DNA of 64,000 nucleotides from Streptomyces sclerotialus (GCA_000719105.1 JODX01000013.1:103928-167927); one strand, 5' to 3'; shown: positions 36,316 to 44,972, numbered from the stretch's first letter. Translations and numbers: made by a program. The notes: a model not told the origin generated them from the letters alone.

Positions 36316-37041
36316 ATGAGCACACGGGGCCGGGGGCTGCACGGACAACTACTGGAGACCCTCGGACCGGCGATCACCGCCGGCGAGTACCCGCCGGGCA
36401 GCGTGCTGCGCACCGACGAGCTGGCGCAGCGCTTCGAGGTGTCGCGCTCCGTGATGCGCGAGGCGGTACGGGTACTGGAGTCCATGCACCTGGTGGAGTC
36501 CCGCCGCCGGGTCGGTGTGACGGTCCGCCCGACCGCCGAGTGGAACGTCTACGACCCCCAGGTCATCCGCTGGCGGCTGGCCGGCGCCGACCGGCCGCGC
36601 CAGCTCCGCTCGCTCACCGTGCTCCGTTCCGCGGTCGAGCCGGTCGCCGCGGGACTGGCCGCCCAGCACGCCACCCCCGAGCAGTGCGCCGAACTCACCG
36701 AGTGCGCCCTGGGCATGGTGGCCAACTCACGCGGTCACCAGCTGGAGGGCTACCTCTTCCACGACGTCAACTTCCACCGCGTGATCCTCAACGCGTCGGG
36801 CAACGAGATGTTCGCCCGCCTCGGCGACGTGGTCGCCGAGGTCCTCACCGGCCGCACCCATCACGAGGTGATGTTCGAGGACCCCGATCCGGCCGCCGTC
36901 ACCCTGCACGTCCGGGTCGCCGAGGCGGTCCGCGCGCGTGACGCGGCCCGGGCCGAGGAGCTCACCCGGGAGATCACGCTCGGCGCGCTGGAGGAACTGG
37001 ACATCCTGGCCCCGAACGCGCGGCCCGCGACGACGGGGTGA
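36316..37041 (+). CDS. gntR: GntR family (FCD) regulator of gluconate genes
   Basis: 241 residues. Winged helix at about residues 8-75 (RTDELAQRFEVSRSVMREAV), then an FCD effector domain with the helical metal/ligand-binding pattern (FHDVNFHRVILNASGN; THHEVMF). Divergent from gntK. By analogy with gluconate repressors it should release DNA on binding gluconate or 6-phosphogluconate (inference). ATG at 36316; the earlier in-frame extension lacks family sequence. Confidence 0.9.
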   Translation: MSTRGRGLHGQLLETLGPAITAGEYPPGSVLRTDELAQRFEVSRSVMREAVRVLESMHLVESRRRVGVTVRPTAEWNVYDPQVIRWRLAGADRPRQLRSLTVLRSAVEPVAAGLAAQHATPEQCAELTECALGMVANSRGHQLEGYLFHDVNFHRVILNASGNEMFARLGDVVAEVLTGRTHHEVMFEDPDPAAVTLHVRVAEAVRARDAARAEELTREITLGALEELDILAPNARPATTG

Positions 37042-37068
37042 CCGCACGCGGGGCGGGTGCCGTCCCGC

Positions 37069-37491
37069 CTACTCCACGAAGTCCCCGTCCACGTACACCC
37101 ACGCCCCGTCGACCCGCTCGAAGCGGCTGTGCTCGTGCAGCGCGCCACCGCGGTAGGAGGCCCGGAACGTCACGGTCCCCGTGGTGTGGAACGCCGAGCC
37201 GCCGGACGTGTCCAGCACCTCCAGGCCGGTCCACGCCGGGCCGGAGTCGAGGTCGAGCGTCCCGGGCCGGGTGCGCGGGTGCCAGGTGCGCAGCAGATAG
37301 TCCTCGTCGCGCCGTACGAAGGCGCTGTACCGCGACCGCATCAGGGCCTCGGCCGTCGGAGCGGCCCCCTCACCCCGGTGGAACCGGCCGCAGCACTTCT
37401 CGTACGGCTCCGCGAGACCGCACGGGCAGGAGACGGGGCGCGCGACGCCGGAGGCGGGCCGCCGTCGGGAGGGGGGAGTACGTCGGGACAT
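37069..37491 (-). CDS. YchJ/UPF0225 family SEC-C protein
   Basis: 140 residues. N-terminal SEC-C zinc motif CPCGLAEPYEKCCGRFHRG, then an NTF2-like fold: TAEALMRSRYSAFVRRDEDY and LEVLDTSGG. Function is unestablished; SEC-C motifs bind zinc. ATG 37491 is preferred over ATG 37500. Located between gntR (convergent) and the tRNA-Leu gene. Confidence 0.88.
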   Translation of the reverse strand: MSRRTPPSRRRPASGVARPVSCPCGLAEPYEKCCGRFHRGEGAAPTAEALMRSRYSAFVRRDEDYLLRTWHPRTRPGTLDLDSGPAWTGLEVLDTSGGSAFHTTGTVTFRASYRGGALHEHSRFERVDGAWVYVDGDFVE

Positions 37492-37532
37492 GCCGTCCAT
37501 TGTCCGCCACCGCCGCGCCGTGTCCGGTACGC

Positions 37533-37570
37533 CGAAGGCCCCGCTCTCATGAAGAGAAGCGGGGCCTTCG
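37533..37570 (-). terminator. terminator of tRNA-Leu
   Basis: CGAAGGCCCCGCT pairs perfectly with AGCGGGGCCTTCG over 13 bp with a 12-base loop, immediately downstream of the tRNA on its strand. Confidence 0.85.
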
Positions 37571-37573
37571 AGG

Positions 37574-37661
37574 TGGTGTCCGAGGGGGGACTTGAACCCC
37601 CACGCCCGATAAAGGGCACTAGCACCTCAAGCTAGCGCGTCTGCCATTCCGCCACCCGGAC
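37574..37661 (-). tRNA. tRNA-Leu (anticodon GAG)
   Basis: Long class II tRNA. The acceptor stem GTCCGGG pairs with CTCGGAC; the D arm has TGGCGGAATGGCAGA; the anticodon stem CTAGC/GCTAG encloses TTGAGGT with anticodon GAG, reading CUC. A variable arm GTGCCCTTTATCGGGCGT is present and the T loop is GGTTCAAGTCC. The 3' CCA appears to be encoded at 37576-37574. Confidence 0.95.
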
Positions 37662-37824
37662 AAGGTGTCTGTCGTGCGGGGTTTCCCTCGCGGCGACAGA
37701 GAAAACATTACCAGGCTTTCGAGGGCCCTCGATCACCCCCCCGGTCCCGCCCCGGTCTTGGGCGGGCGTCGCGGCGGAGGGAGGATGAGGGGGACCACCA
37801 GCGACGACAGCGGGAGGAAGCAGC

Positions 37825-39150
37825 GTGAGCGACACGGACACGACCAGGGGCGTCACCGGCGAGGACGAGGTCGTGGACCTCTGCCGCGAGCTGATCCGCA
37901 TCGACACCAGCAACTACGGAGACCACTCGGGCCCCGGCGAACGGAAGGCCGCCGAGTACGTCGCCGAGAAGCTCGCCGAGGTCGGTCTCGAACCGAAGAT
38001 CTTCGAGTCCCACCAGGGGCGTGCCTCCACGGTCGCCCGCATCGAGGGCGAGGACCCCTCCCGGCCCGCGCTCCTCATCCACGGCCACACCGACGTCGTC
38101 CCGGCGAACGCCTCGGACTGGACCCACCACCCGTTCTCCGGCGAGATCGCGGACGGCTGCGTGTGGGGGCGCGGCGCCGTCGACATGAAGGACATGGACG
38201 CCATGACCCTCGCGGTCGTGCGCGACCGGCTGCGCAGCGGCCGCAAGCCCCCGCGCGACATCGTCCTCGCCTTCCTCGCCGACGAGGAGGCCGGCGGCAC
38301 GTACGGCGCGAAGTACCTGGTCGACAAGCACCCGGACCTCTTCGAGGGCGTCACCGAGGCCATCGGCGAGGTAGGCGGGTTCTCCTTCACGGTCAACGAG
38401 AAGCTGCGGCTCTACCTCGTCGAGACCGCCGAGAAGGGCATGCACTGGATGCGGCTCACCGTGGACGGCACGGCCGGGCACGGCTCCATGACCAACACCG
38501 ACAACGCCATCACCGAGCTCTGCGACGCCGTCGCCCGGCTCGGGCGCCACACCTGGCCGGTCCGGGTCACCAAGACCGTACGGGCCTTCCTGGACGAGCT
38601 CTCCGACGCGCTCGGCACCGAGCTCGACCCGGACAACATGGACGAGACGCTGGCCAAGCTCGGCGGCATCGCCAAGATGATCGGCACGACCCTGCGCAAC
38701 TCGGCGGCCCCGACCATGCTCGGCGCCGGCTACAAGGTCAACGTCATCCCCGGCCAGGCCACCGCCCACGTCGACGGCCGTTTCCTGCCCGGCTACGAGG
38801 AGGAGTTCCTCGCCGACCTCGACCGGATCCTCGGCCCGCGGGTCAAGCGGGAGGACGTGCACGCGGACAAGGCCCTGGAGACCGACTTCGACGGCCGGCT
38901 CGTCGACGCCATGCAGAGCGCGCTCCGTGCCGAGGACCCGATCGCCCGGGCGGTGCCGTACATGCTCTCCGGCGGCACCGACGCCAAGTCCTTCGACGAC
39001 CTCGGCATCCGCTGCTTCGGGTTCGCGCCGCTCCAGCTGCCGCCGGAGCTGGACTTCGCGGGCATGTTCCACGGTGTCGACGAGCGGGTGCCGGTGGACG
39101 GCCTGAAGTTCGGGGTGCGGGTGCTCGACCGCTTCATCGACGCGTCCTGA
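37825..39150 (+). CDS. M20/M25/M40 family metallopeptidase
   Basis: 441-residue dizinc hydrolase. Zinc ligands: His in LLIHGHTDVVPA, Asp in GRGAVDMKDMDAM, Glu pair in FLADEEAGGTYGAKY, and a late His in FHGVDERVPVDGLKF. It cleaves a peptide or N-acyl amino acid; substrate unassigned. No signal peptide, so cytosolic. GTG at 37825 has GGGAGGAAG upstream. Length and motif spacing are normal. Monocistronic; the chaplin genes follow on the same strand. Confidence 0.92.
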   Translation: MSDTDTTRGVTGEDEVVDLCRELIRIDTSNYGDHSGPGERKAAEYVAEKLAEVGLEPKIFESHQGRASTVARIEGEDPSRPALLIHGHTDVVPANASDWTHHPFSGEIADGCVWGRGAVDMKDMDAMTLAVVRDRLRSGRKPPRDIVLAFLADEEAGGTYGAKYLVDKHPDLFEGVTEAIGEVGGFSFTVNEKLRLYLVETAEKGMHWMRLTVDGTAGHGSMTNTDNAITELCDAVARLGRHTWPVRVTKTVRAFLDELSDALGTELDPDNMDETLAKLGGIAKMIGTTLRNSAAPTMLGAGYKVNVIPGQATAHVDGRFLPGYEEEFLADLDRILGPRVKREDVHADKALETDFDGRLVDAMQSALRAEDPIARAVPYMLSGGTDAKSFDDLGIRCFGFAPLQLPPELDFAGMFHGVDERVPVDGLKFGVRVLDRFIDAS

Positions 39151-39248
39151 GCGTGATCCGAAGCATCATCCGACGGCCTTATTCGTCAGCATGTACGGTG
39201 ATCGACCGGCACGGGTGAATCAGACCATCAGCTCGTATCCCTAATCAG

Positions 39249-39309
39249 TTCCTCCTCGTTGCGAACCATGTGATCCGCATTTTGGGATCTCATTGCCAAC
39301 GAGGAGGAA
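39249..39309 (+). promoter_or_regulatory. hairpin masking the ribosome-binding site of the short chaplin
   Basis: TTCCTCCTCGTTG (39249-39261) is an exact reverse complement of CAACGAGGAGGAA (39297-39309). The second arm contains the GAGGAGG ribosome-binding site, three bases before the ATG at 39312. The 35-base loop holds a nested 5-bp stem (39272-39289). Sequence shows the complementarity; a translational switch is inference. Confidence 0.65.
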
Positions 39310-39311
39310 TA

Positions 39312-39551
39312 ATGATCAAGAAGGTCGTCGCCGTAGCGGCTGCCACGGGCGGTCTGGTTCTCGCGGGTGCGGGCCTGGCCTCTGCCACTTCGGTCGACGG
39401 CACCCATGGTGCGGCCGTGGGTTCCCCGGGAATTCTCTCGGGCAACGTCGTGCAGGTGCCCGTCCACGTCTCGCCGAACGTCTGCGGCAACACGATCAAC
39501 ATCGTCGGGCTGCTGAACCCTGCCTTCGGCAACACCTGCGTCAGCGAGTGA
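39312..39551 (+). CDS. chpH: short chaplin
   Basis: 79-residue secreted amyloid-forming hydrophobic protein that coats aerial hyphae and spores. Signal peptide at residues 1-27 (LVLAGAGLASA). One chaplin domain follows: GAAVGSPGILSGNVVQVPVH, then NVCGNTINIVGLLNPAFGN and a second Cys in TCVSE, the usual disulfide pair. ATG at 39312 follows GAGGAGGAAT. No cell-wall sorting signal, so a short chaplin that is released and assembles extracellularly. Gene symbol is by position next to a long chaplin; another chp letter is possible. Confidence 0.88.
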   Translation: MIKKVVAVAAATGGLVLAGAGLASATSVDGTHGAAVGSPGILSGNVVQVPVHVSPNVCGNTINIVGLLNPAFGNTCVSE

Positions 39552-39583
39552 CGTGGAGCCCCGCCCCATGAGTCTCTGAGTCC

Positions 39584-39622
39584 GTCGGCCCCGGAGCGCG
39601 CGCCATGCGCTCCGGGGCCGAC
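39584..39622 (+). terminator. terminator of short chaplin
   Basis: GTCGGCCCCGGAGCGC and GCGCTCCGGGGCCGAC form a 16-bp perfect stem with a seven-base loop, 33 bases after the short chaplin stop. Confidence 0.85.
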
Positions 39623-39671
39623 CGGCTTCTCCGGGAATTCCAGGACAACCGTGAAGGCAGGAAATCGAGCA

Positions 39672-40535
39672 ATGCGACAGATCACTCGCAAAGGCCTCAT
39701 GACCGTGGCGGCCGCGACGGGCGTCATCGCCGCGACCGGCGGCCACGCGAGCGCCGACTCCGGCGCGCAGGGTGCCGCCACCCACTCGCCCGGCGTGCTC
39801 TCGGGCAACTCCGTGCAGGCACCGGTGCACGCCCCGGTCGACGTCTGCGGCAACACCGTCAACGTCGTGGGGGTGCTCAACCCGTCGACGGGCAACACGT
39901 GCGGCCACGAGGGCGGCGGTGCCCATGACGACGACGGGTACGACGGGTACGGGGAGCACGGATCCGGCGGCGCCCGGGCCGACGGGCACAGCGGCGACTC
40001 GTCCGGCATCGCGTCCGGGAACAACGTCCAGGCGCCCGTCGACGCCCCGGTCAATGTCTGCGGCAACACCGTGAACGTCGTCGGCGTCGGCAACTCCACC
40101 GTCGGCAACGAGTGCGGGAACGGCAGCAGCCACCCGGTGCCTCCGGGCGGCGGCTACGGAAACCCGTCGGGCCCGGGCGACTCGGGGCTTCCGGGGAATT
40201 CCGGAAATCCGGGCGGTCAAGGGCATCCGGCTAATCCGGGAAGTCCGGGAAATCCGCTGGATCCCGGAAGTCCGGGGAATCCCGTGGAGCCGGGCAGGTC
40301 GTCCGGTGGACCCGGGCAGCCGGGCGGGCCGGTACGGCCCGGCGAGCTGCGCGCGGCGGCCCCGGGCGGCGGGCAGGGACACGTCCTCGGCGCGCAGGCC
40401 CTCACCCGGCCCCAGGGCACCGCGCAACTCGCCCGGACAGGCAGTGAGCTGCCGCTCGGCCTCGCGCTTCCGGTGGGTGCGGGTGCGCTGCTCGGCGGTG
40501 CCCTGCTCTACCGCAAGGCGCGGGCGGCCTCATAA
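39672..40535 (+). CDS. chpC: long chaplin with two chaplin domains and LAXTG sorting signal
   Basis: 287 residues. The signal peptide ends near residue 28 (TGGHASA). Two chaplin domains follow, at about 36-80 and 112-158, each with a pair of cysteines (DVCGNTVNVVGVLNP; NVCGNTVNVVGVGNS). A His/Asp/Gly-rich stretch separates them. A collagen-like Gly-x-x linker runs from about residue 165 to 220 (GNPGGQGHPANPGSPGNP). The C-terminus is LARTG, a hydrophobic helix and RKARAAS, a class E sortase signal, so it is wall-anchored. ATG at 39672 has AGGAAA ahead. It works with the short chaplin on aerial surfaces. Letter assigned from memory of the S. coelicolor chpC-chpH pair. Confidence 0.85.
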   Translation: MRQITRKGLMTVAAATGVIAATGGHASADSGAQGAATHSPGVLSGNSVQAPVHAPVDVCGNTVNVVGVLNPSTGNTCGHEGGGAHDDDGYDGYGEHGSGGARADGHSGDSSGIASGNNVQAPVDAPVNVCGNTVNVVGVGNSTVGNECGNGSSHPVPPGGGYGNPSGPGDSGLPGNSGNPGGQGHPANPGSPGNPLDPGSPGNPVEPGRSSGGPGQPGGPVRPGELRAAAPGGGQGHVLGAQALTRPQGTAQLARTGSELPLGLALPVGAGALLGGALLYRKARAAS

Positions 40536-40617
40536 GCGGCGGACGCCACCGGCTCGTACGAACCGGTGCCACCCCGCACACACGCGGACCACGGGCTCGC
40601 CCGTGACAGGCGACGAC

Positions 40618-40649
40618 GGAGCGGATCCCGCAAGAGCGGGGTCCGCTCC
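40618..40649. terminator. bidirectional terminator between chaplin and DUF5703 genes
   Basis: GGAGCGGATCCCGC pairs with GCGGGGTCCGCTCC (one G-U) with an AAGA loop, followed on the plus strand by GTCTCTTC. Confidence 0.8.
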
Positions 40650-40669
40650 GTCTCTTCAGCCGCCCGTCC

Positions 40670-40858
40670 TCACCATGTCGCGCGGATCTGGCGGATGATC
40701 CGCCGGCGCAGCCGCACTCTGCGGCTGCCGTCACGCAGCAAACTCAGGCGGTCCAGTTCCCAGTGACCGTACTCGGCATGGTCCGTCAGCAGACGGGTGG
40801 CTTCCTTGCGGGAGACCCCACGCGGCACGTACACATCGACAAATTCGTATTCCGGCAT
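40670..40858 (-). CDS. DUF5703 family small protein
   Basis: 62 residues: MPEYEFVDVYVPRGVSRKEA, then LLTDHAEYGHWELDRL and a basic Arg-rich end. This is a conserved actinobacterial small protein with no known function. ATG at 40858. Divergent from the acidic protein at 40906 with a 47-base shared promoter region. Confidence 0.85.
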   Translation of the reverse strand: MPEYEFVDVYVPRGVSRKEATRLLTDHAEYGHWELDRLSLLRDGSRRVRLRRRIIRQIRATW

Positions 40859-40905
40859 CGCATCTATTGTGCGGGCTGGGGCCCGGTACGGATAGCGTCT
40901 GCACT

Positions 40906-41601
40906 ATGTCTGATGCTGCGCAGCCGACCGCTGCCGAGGTACGCGCCGCCGCCGAGGCGGTCAAGACCGCGCTCGACCGTCATCTCGCGGCGGTCGAGCG
41001 GGGGACGGGGAAGGACGCCCCGACCGTCACCGAAGCGTTCAACGAGCTGGCCGCGGCGGCCGAGGCCTACGACGAACTCCTCTTCCAGCGCTACAACGAG
41101 GTCACCCCCTTCGACATCCCCGGCGCGGTGCCGCCCTTCACCGGACCGGAACCCGAGGCCATCAGCGTGCTGATCCGCCGGGACTACACCGTGGTGGAGC
41201 CGCAGCGGCTGCTGGCACAGGCGCAGCGGGTGGAGGCCGTGGACGACGACGAGGCGGCAGCCGAGGGCTCCGGCCGGGCCGGGACCGCGCACGCGCTGGA
41301 CGTCGTCTTCGGCGAGTTCGAGGCGGACGAGATCGCCTCGCGGCACAAGGAGTTCGGACTGGAGGAGGGCGACTCCACGCTCTGGGTCACGGCGCTGGAC
41401 GAACCCGCCGAGGCCGGTGAATGGCTGGAGACCCCCTTCGAACAGCCCGAGCAGGACCGGGTCATCTGCCGGTTCGACGCCAGCGCCGTCTTCGACGACG
41501 AGGCCGACGACGATCTGGAGGACGACCTCCGCCCCGCGCCCGCGATCATCGGGGGCCTGGACGACGACGAGGATCTGGAGCCCCTGGACGCGGACCGCTG
41601 A
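40906..41601 (+). CDS. conserved acidic hypothetical protein
   Basis: 231 soluble residues, family not recognised beyond being Streptomyces-like. An N-terminal helical part (AAAEAVKTALDRHLAAVERG; EAFNELAAAAEAYDELLFQR) leads to a mixed central part. A strongly acidic C-terminus (DDEADDDLEDD; GGLDDDEDLEPLD) follows. No signal peptide, membrane segment or catalytic motif. ATG at 40906. Convergent with the RecD-like gene, separated by a strong hairpin. Confidence 0.7.
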   Translation: MSDAAQPTAAEVRAAAEAVKTALDRHLAAVERGTGKDAPTVTEAFNELAAAAEAYDELLFQRYNEVTPFDIPGAVPPFTGPEPEAISVLIRRDYTVVEPQRLLAQAQRVEAVDDDEAAAEGSGRAGTAHALDVVFGEFEADEIASRHKEFGLEEGDSTLWVTALDEPAEAGEWLETPFEQPEQDRVICRFDASAVFDDEADDDLEDDLRPAPAIIGGLDDDEDLEPLDADR

Positions 41602-41608
41602 GCGAGGG

Positions 41609-41635
41609 GCCCGCCCCGGGACTCCCGGGGCGGGC
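41609..41635. terminator. bidirectional terminator hairpin
   Basis: GCCCGCCCCGGG and CCCGGGGCGGGC form a 12-bp perfect stem around ACT (the last pairs open to make a workable loop), between convergent genes. Confidence 0.75.
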
Positions 41636-41658
41636 GGGCCGCAGCGGGGCCGGAGGGA

Positions 41659-43992
41659 TCAACCGGCCGCCGGTACCTGTGCCTTGAGCAGTGTGGCCAG
41701 ACGCGTCGTACGGGGCTTGGCGGGCACCTCGGCGACCGCCCGTGGCAGCGCCTGCTCCACGCCGTGCACCACGGACAGATGGCGCTCGGCGCGTCCGAAG
41801 GCCGTGTATACCCAGGGGCGGGTCAGCGTCCGGGCGGCGTCGCCGGGCAGCACCACGACCACGGCCGGCCAGCGCTGTCCGACGGCCTGGTGCGCGGTCA
41901 GCGCCCATCCGTGCCGTACGGACTGCTCCACCCGCTCCTTCGGTACGACGACGGGGGCGCCCGCGCACTCCAGGTGCAGCCCGTCGGCGTCGGCCCGCAC
42001 CACGCGGCCCGGCACCGTACGGCCCGGCGCGGGGGAGTAGGCGATCCGGTCGCCCGGGTCGAAGCCGCCGAAGCGACCGGGACCGGGGTTCAGCCGTTCC
42101 TTGAGCGCGGTGTTGAGCACCCGTGTACCGGCCGCGCCGCCATGGCCCGGGGTGATCACCTGGGTCTGTTCCGCCGGGATCCCGATCGCCCGCGGCACCG
42201 AGTCCGCGACCAGCTGCACGGTGCGGTGCACGGCGTCGCCGGCGTCCCGCACCGGCACGATGACGACCTCCTTGCCCGGGGCGTCGACCTGGTTCAGCTC
42301 GCCGATGCCGATGCCGGAGACCAGCTCGCCGAGGGGGCCGGGATCGGGCGTGCGCGAGGCGACCTGGGGGCAGACGCGAGCGGCGAGCAGGTCGGCGAAG
42401 ACCCGGCCGGGGCCCGCGGACCACAGCACTCCCGGATCGCCGCTGAGCACGAGCCGGGCCCCGTCGGGCAGCGACTCGGTGAGCACGGCCGCGGTCTCCA
42501 CATCGAGCTGCGGGGCGTCGAGCACCACGAGGAGATCGAGGTCCAGCGCCCCGTCCGCGTCCCGCCCCGGGCCCTGTGCACCGGAGAGGAGCCCGGCCAC
42601 GGTGGTGACGGCCCGGAGAACGTCGCCGGCCTCGGCTCCGTCGCCGGCTTCGGGACCGCCGCCGGACGAGGACGCGTCCCGGCTCACGGCGGCGAGCAGC
42701 CGGGCGAACCGCTGCCTGCCGTCCGTGCCGTGCGTGGCCGCGTAGGCCCGCAGGCCGAGTGCACGGGCGGCGGCCAGCAGGGCCGCCGGTTCGGCGCGGG
42801 AGGCCTCGCCGCCGGTGTGCAGGACCAGGCCGTGGCCCGCGACGGCGCGGATCAGGTCCGCGGCGGGCCGCGGTGCCGACGCGACGGCCGGGGACCAGTC
42901 CGCCGGGTCCTCCTTCGGCAGGCCGTTGAGTACGCGGGCGAGGCCGTCGGCGAGGCTCTCCTCGGCCAGGGCGTACCGCTCGAGACCGATCAGGACGCGG
43001 ACCGGACGCTCCGCCTCCTCCTCGCCGTCCTCCGGCTCCTCGGTCGCCTGGGCCGCGGCCGGAGCGGCCGGCGCGGCCTGGTCGAGTGCGTCCTGGAAGA
43101 CCAGGGCCTCGCCCTCCGCGACGGTGCTCTGCACGGCCGCGTCCGGGTCCGGCACCGCATACCGGCCGAGCGCCCCGGTGAGGGCCGGGACCTCCAGCGC
43201 CGTGTGCCCGGCGAGCGCTGCCTGGTCCAGCAGCCAGACGGTGACCGCCCGGCCCCGCCGCTCGTCAGCGGGGCCGCACTCGGCACCGAGCAGGGCCCGG
43301 GCGAACCCGTCGGCCTGCTCGGGCCGCACCCCGCCCACCCGCAGCAGCTGCCAGGGGTCCGCACGCAGCTCTCCGGCCGCGCCCTCGCCGAGCACCGCGG
43401 CGACCTGTGCGGCGAGCGGCTCGGGCGCGCCGCCCTCGGCCAGTACGGCGCGGACGGCCTCGACCGTCTCGCGCGCGGGAGCCGCGGCGGCGGGCGCGGG
43501 CGCCACGGGCTGCGGGTGCCGCACCGGCTCGGGCGCGGGCCTGCGCGGGGCGGGCTCCGGCTCGGCGAACGCCGTGGAGACGGGCTTCTCGCCGCTCTCC
43601 ACGGCCCGTACGGCGGCGAGCAGGTCGGCGGCCGTCCCGCTGAGCTTGCCCCCGCTGTCGATCGGCGCCTTCTTCTCGGTCTTCCGCTGTTCGATGCGCT
43701 CCCGCTCCACCCGCTGGGCCGCCAGCTCGGCCTGCGCCTCGGAGAGACCGGCCTGCCCGTCGGCGTCCCCGCCGTCGGTGCCCCCTGTGTCCGTGCTCCC
43801 CGTGTCCGTGCCCCGGTCGCCCTCGGCGGTGTCTTGTTCGGCGGTGTCCTTCTCGCCGGCCTCGGGTCCGGCCTCGCGGTCGTCGGGTGCCTGCGCGTGC
43901 ACGGTCGTCCCCGGTTCCCCGCCCGTGGCGGCGCCCTCGCCGCCCGGTGCCTCCGGCTCGGCCGGTTCCGTGGTCGCGGGATCCGTGGTCAC
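41659..43992 (-). CDS. RecD-like helicase-family protein with degenerate ATPase motifs
   Basis: 777 residues. A long acidic, low-complexity N-terminus (about 1-110) precedes helix-hairpin-helix-like modules (LLRVGGVRPEQADGFARALL) and two helicase-like domains resembling RecD2. The Walker A region reads GHGLVLHTGGEASRAEPAAL and lacks GKT. The Walker B region reads LLVVLDAPQLDVE with Ala where Glu is expected. The UvrD-C-like end keeps HGWALTAHQAVGQRWPAVVV, and VYTAFGRAERHLSVV matches the final helicase motif. DNA binding is plausible; ATP hydrolysis is doubtful. GTG at 43992 overlaps the aldo/keto reductase stop as GTGA. Confidence 0.72.
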   Translation of the reverse strand: MTTDPATTEPAEPEAPGGEGAATGGEPGTTVHAQAPDDREAGPEAGEKDTAEQDTAEGDRGTDTGSTDTGGTDGGDADGQAGLSEAQAELAAQRVERERIEQRKTEKKAPIDSGGKLSGTAADLLAAVRAVESGEKPVSTAFAEPEPAPRRPAPEPVRHPQPVAPAPAAAAPARETVEAVRAVLAEGGAPEPLAAQVAAVLGEGAAGELRADPWQLLRVGGVRPEQADGFARALLGAECGPADERRGRAVTVWLLDQAALAGHTALEVPALTGALGRYAVPDPDAAVQSTVAEGEALVFQDALDQAAPAAPAAAQATEEPEDGEEEAERPVRVLIGLERYALAEESLADGLARVLNGLPKEDPADWSPAVASAPRPAADLIRAVAGHGLVLHTGGEASRAEPAALLAAARALGLRAYAATHGTDGRQRFARLLAAVSRDASSSGGGPEAGDGAEAGDVLRAVTTVAGLLSGAQGPGRDADGALDLDLLVVLDAPQLDVETAAVLTESLPDGARLVLSGDPGVLWSAGPGRVFADLLAARVCPQVASRTPDPGPLGELVSGIGIGELNQVDAPGKEVVIVPVRDAGDAVHRTVQLVADSVPRAIGIPAEQTQVITPGHGGAAGTRVLNTALKERLNPGPGRFGGFDPGDRIAYSPAPGRTVPGRVVRADADGLHLECAGAPVVVPKERVEQSVRHGWALTAHQAVGQRWPAVVVVLPGDAARTLTRPWVYTAFGRAERHLSVVHGVEQALPRAVAEVPAKPRTTRLATLLKAQVPAAG

Positions 43993-44972
43993 AGCGTGCT
44001 CCAGTCGTGATCGGGATAACGGTGCACGGGCGCCGACACATCGTCGAGCGCCCGGCAGATCTCGTCAGGAAGGGTAAGCGCCTCCACTGACAGTGCCGCC
44101 GTGAGCTGCTGCGCGTTCCGCGCGCCGATGATCGGGGCGGCGACCCCGGGCCGGTCGCGGACCCAGGCGAGGGCGACCTCCAGCGGGGTCGTGGCGAGGC
44201 CGTCCGCCGCGGTGCGGACCGCGTCCACGATGCTGTTCGCGGTGTCGTCGAGGTACGGCGCGACGAAGGGGGCCAGATGCTCCGAGGCGCCCCGTGAGCC
44301 GGAGGGCGTGGCGTGGCGGTACTTGCCGGTGAGCACGCCGCGGCCGAGCGGCGAGGACGGCAGCAGGCCCACGCCGAGGTCCAGGGCGGCGGGCAGCACC
44401 TCGCGCTCCACGCCGCGCTGGAGCAGCGAGTACTCCATCTGCGTGCTGGCCAGGCGGGTGCGTATGCCGGGGGCAGCGAGCTGCCACGTCGCCGCCTTCG
44501 CGAGCTGCCAGCCGCAGAAGTTGGAGACGCCCGCGTACCGGGCGCGGCCGCTGCTCACCGCCAGGTCGAGTGCCTGGAGGGTCTCCTCCAGCGGCGTCTC
44601 GGTGTCGTAGGCGTGCACGTGCCACACGTCCACGTGGTCCGTGCCGAGCCGGGCCAGGGAGGCGTCCAGCGCGGAGAGCAGATGGCCGCGCGAGCCGTCG
44701 AAGCGGCGGTCGGGGTCGGGGACGCTGCCCGCCTTGGTCGAGATGACCAGGTCCTGGCGGGGCACCAGCTGCTCCATGAGCCGCCCGAGCAGATACTCGG
44801 CCTCCCCGTCGCCGTACACGTCGGCCGTGTCGACGAGGGTGCCGCCCGCCTCCCAGAACGCCTTCAGCATGTCCGCGGCGTCGTGCTCGTCCGTGTCGCG
44901 TCCCCAGGTCAGGGTGCCGAGCCCGATCCGCGACACACGCAGGCCGGTACGGCCGAGATGCCTCTGCTCCAT
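43989..44972 (-). CDS. aldo/keto reductase
   Basis: 327-residue TIM-barrel NADPH oxidoreductase. Catalytic tetrad: Asp and Tyr in VDTADVYGDGE, Lys in VISTKAGS, His in VWHVHAYD. The C-terminal cofactor region is APIIGARNAQQL. ATG at 44972. Its last bases overlap the start of the RecD-like gene, so the two are co-transcribed; the functional reason is unclear. Substrate unknown. Confidence 0.92.
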   Translation of the reverse strand: MEQRHLGRTGLRVSRIGLGTLTWGRDTDEHDAADMLKAFWEAGGTLVDTADVYGDGEAEYLLGRLMEQLVPRQDLVISTKAGSVPDPDRRFDGSRGHLLSALDASLARLGTDHVDVWHVHAYDTETPLEETLQALDLAVSSGRARYAGVSNFCGWQLAKAATWQLAAPGIRTRLASTQMEYSLLQRGVEREVLPAALDLGVGLLPSSPLGRGVLTGKYRHATPSGSRGASEHLAPFVAPYLDDTANSIVDAVRTAADGLATTPLEVALAWVRDRPGVAAPIIGARNAQQLTAALSVEALTLPDEICRALDDVSAPVHRYPDHDWSTL

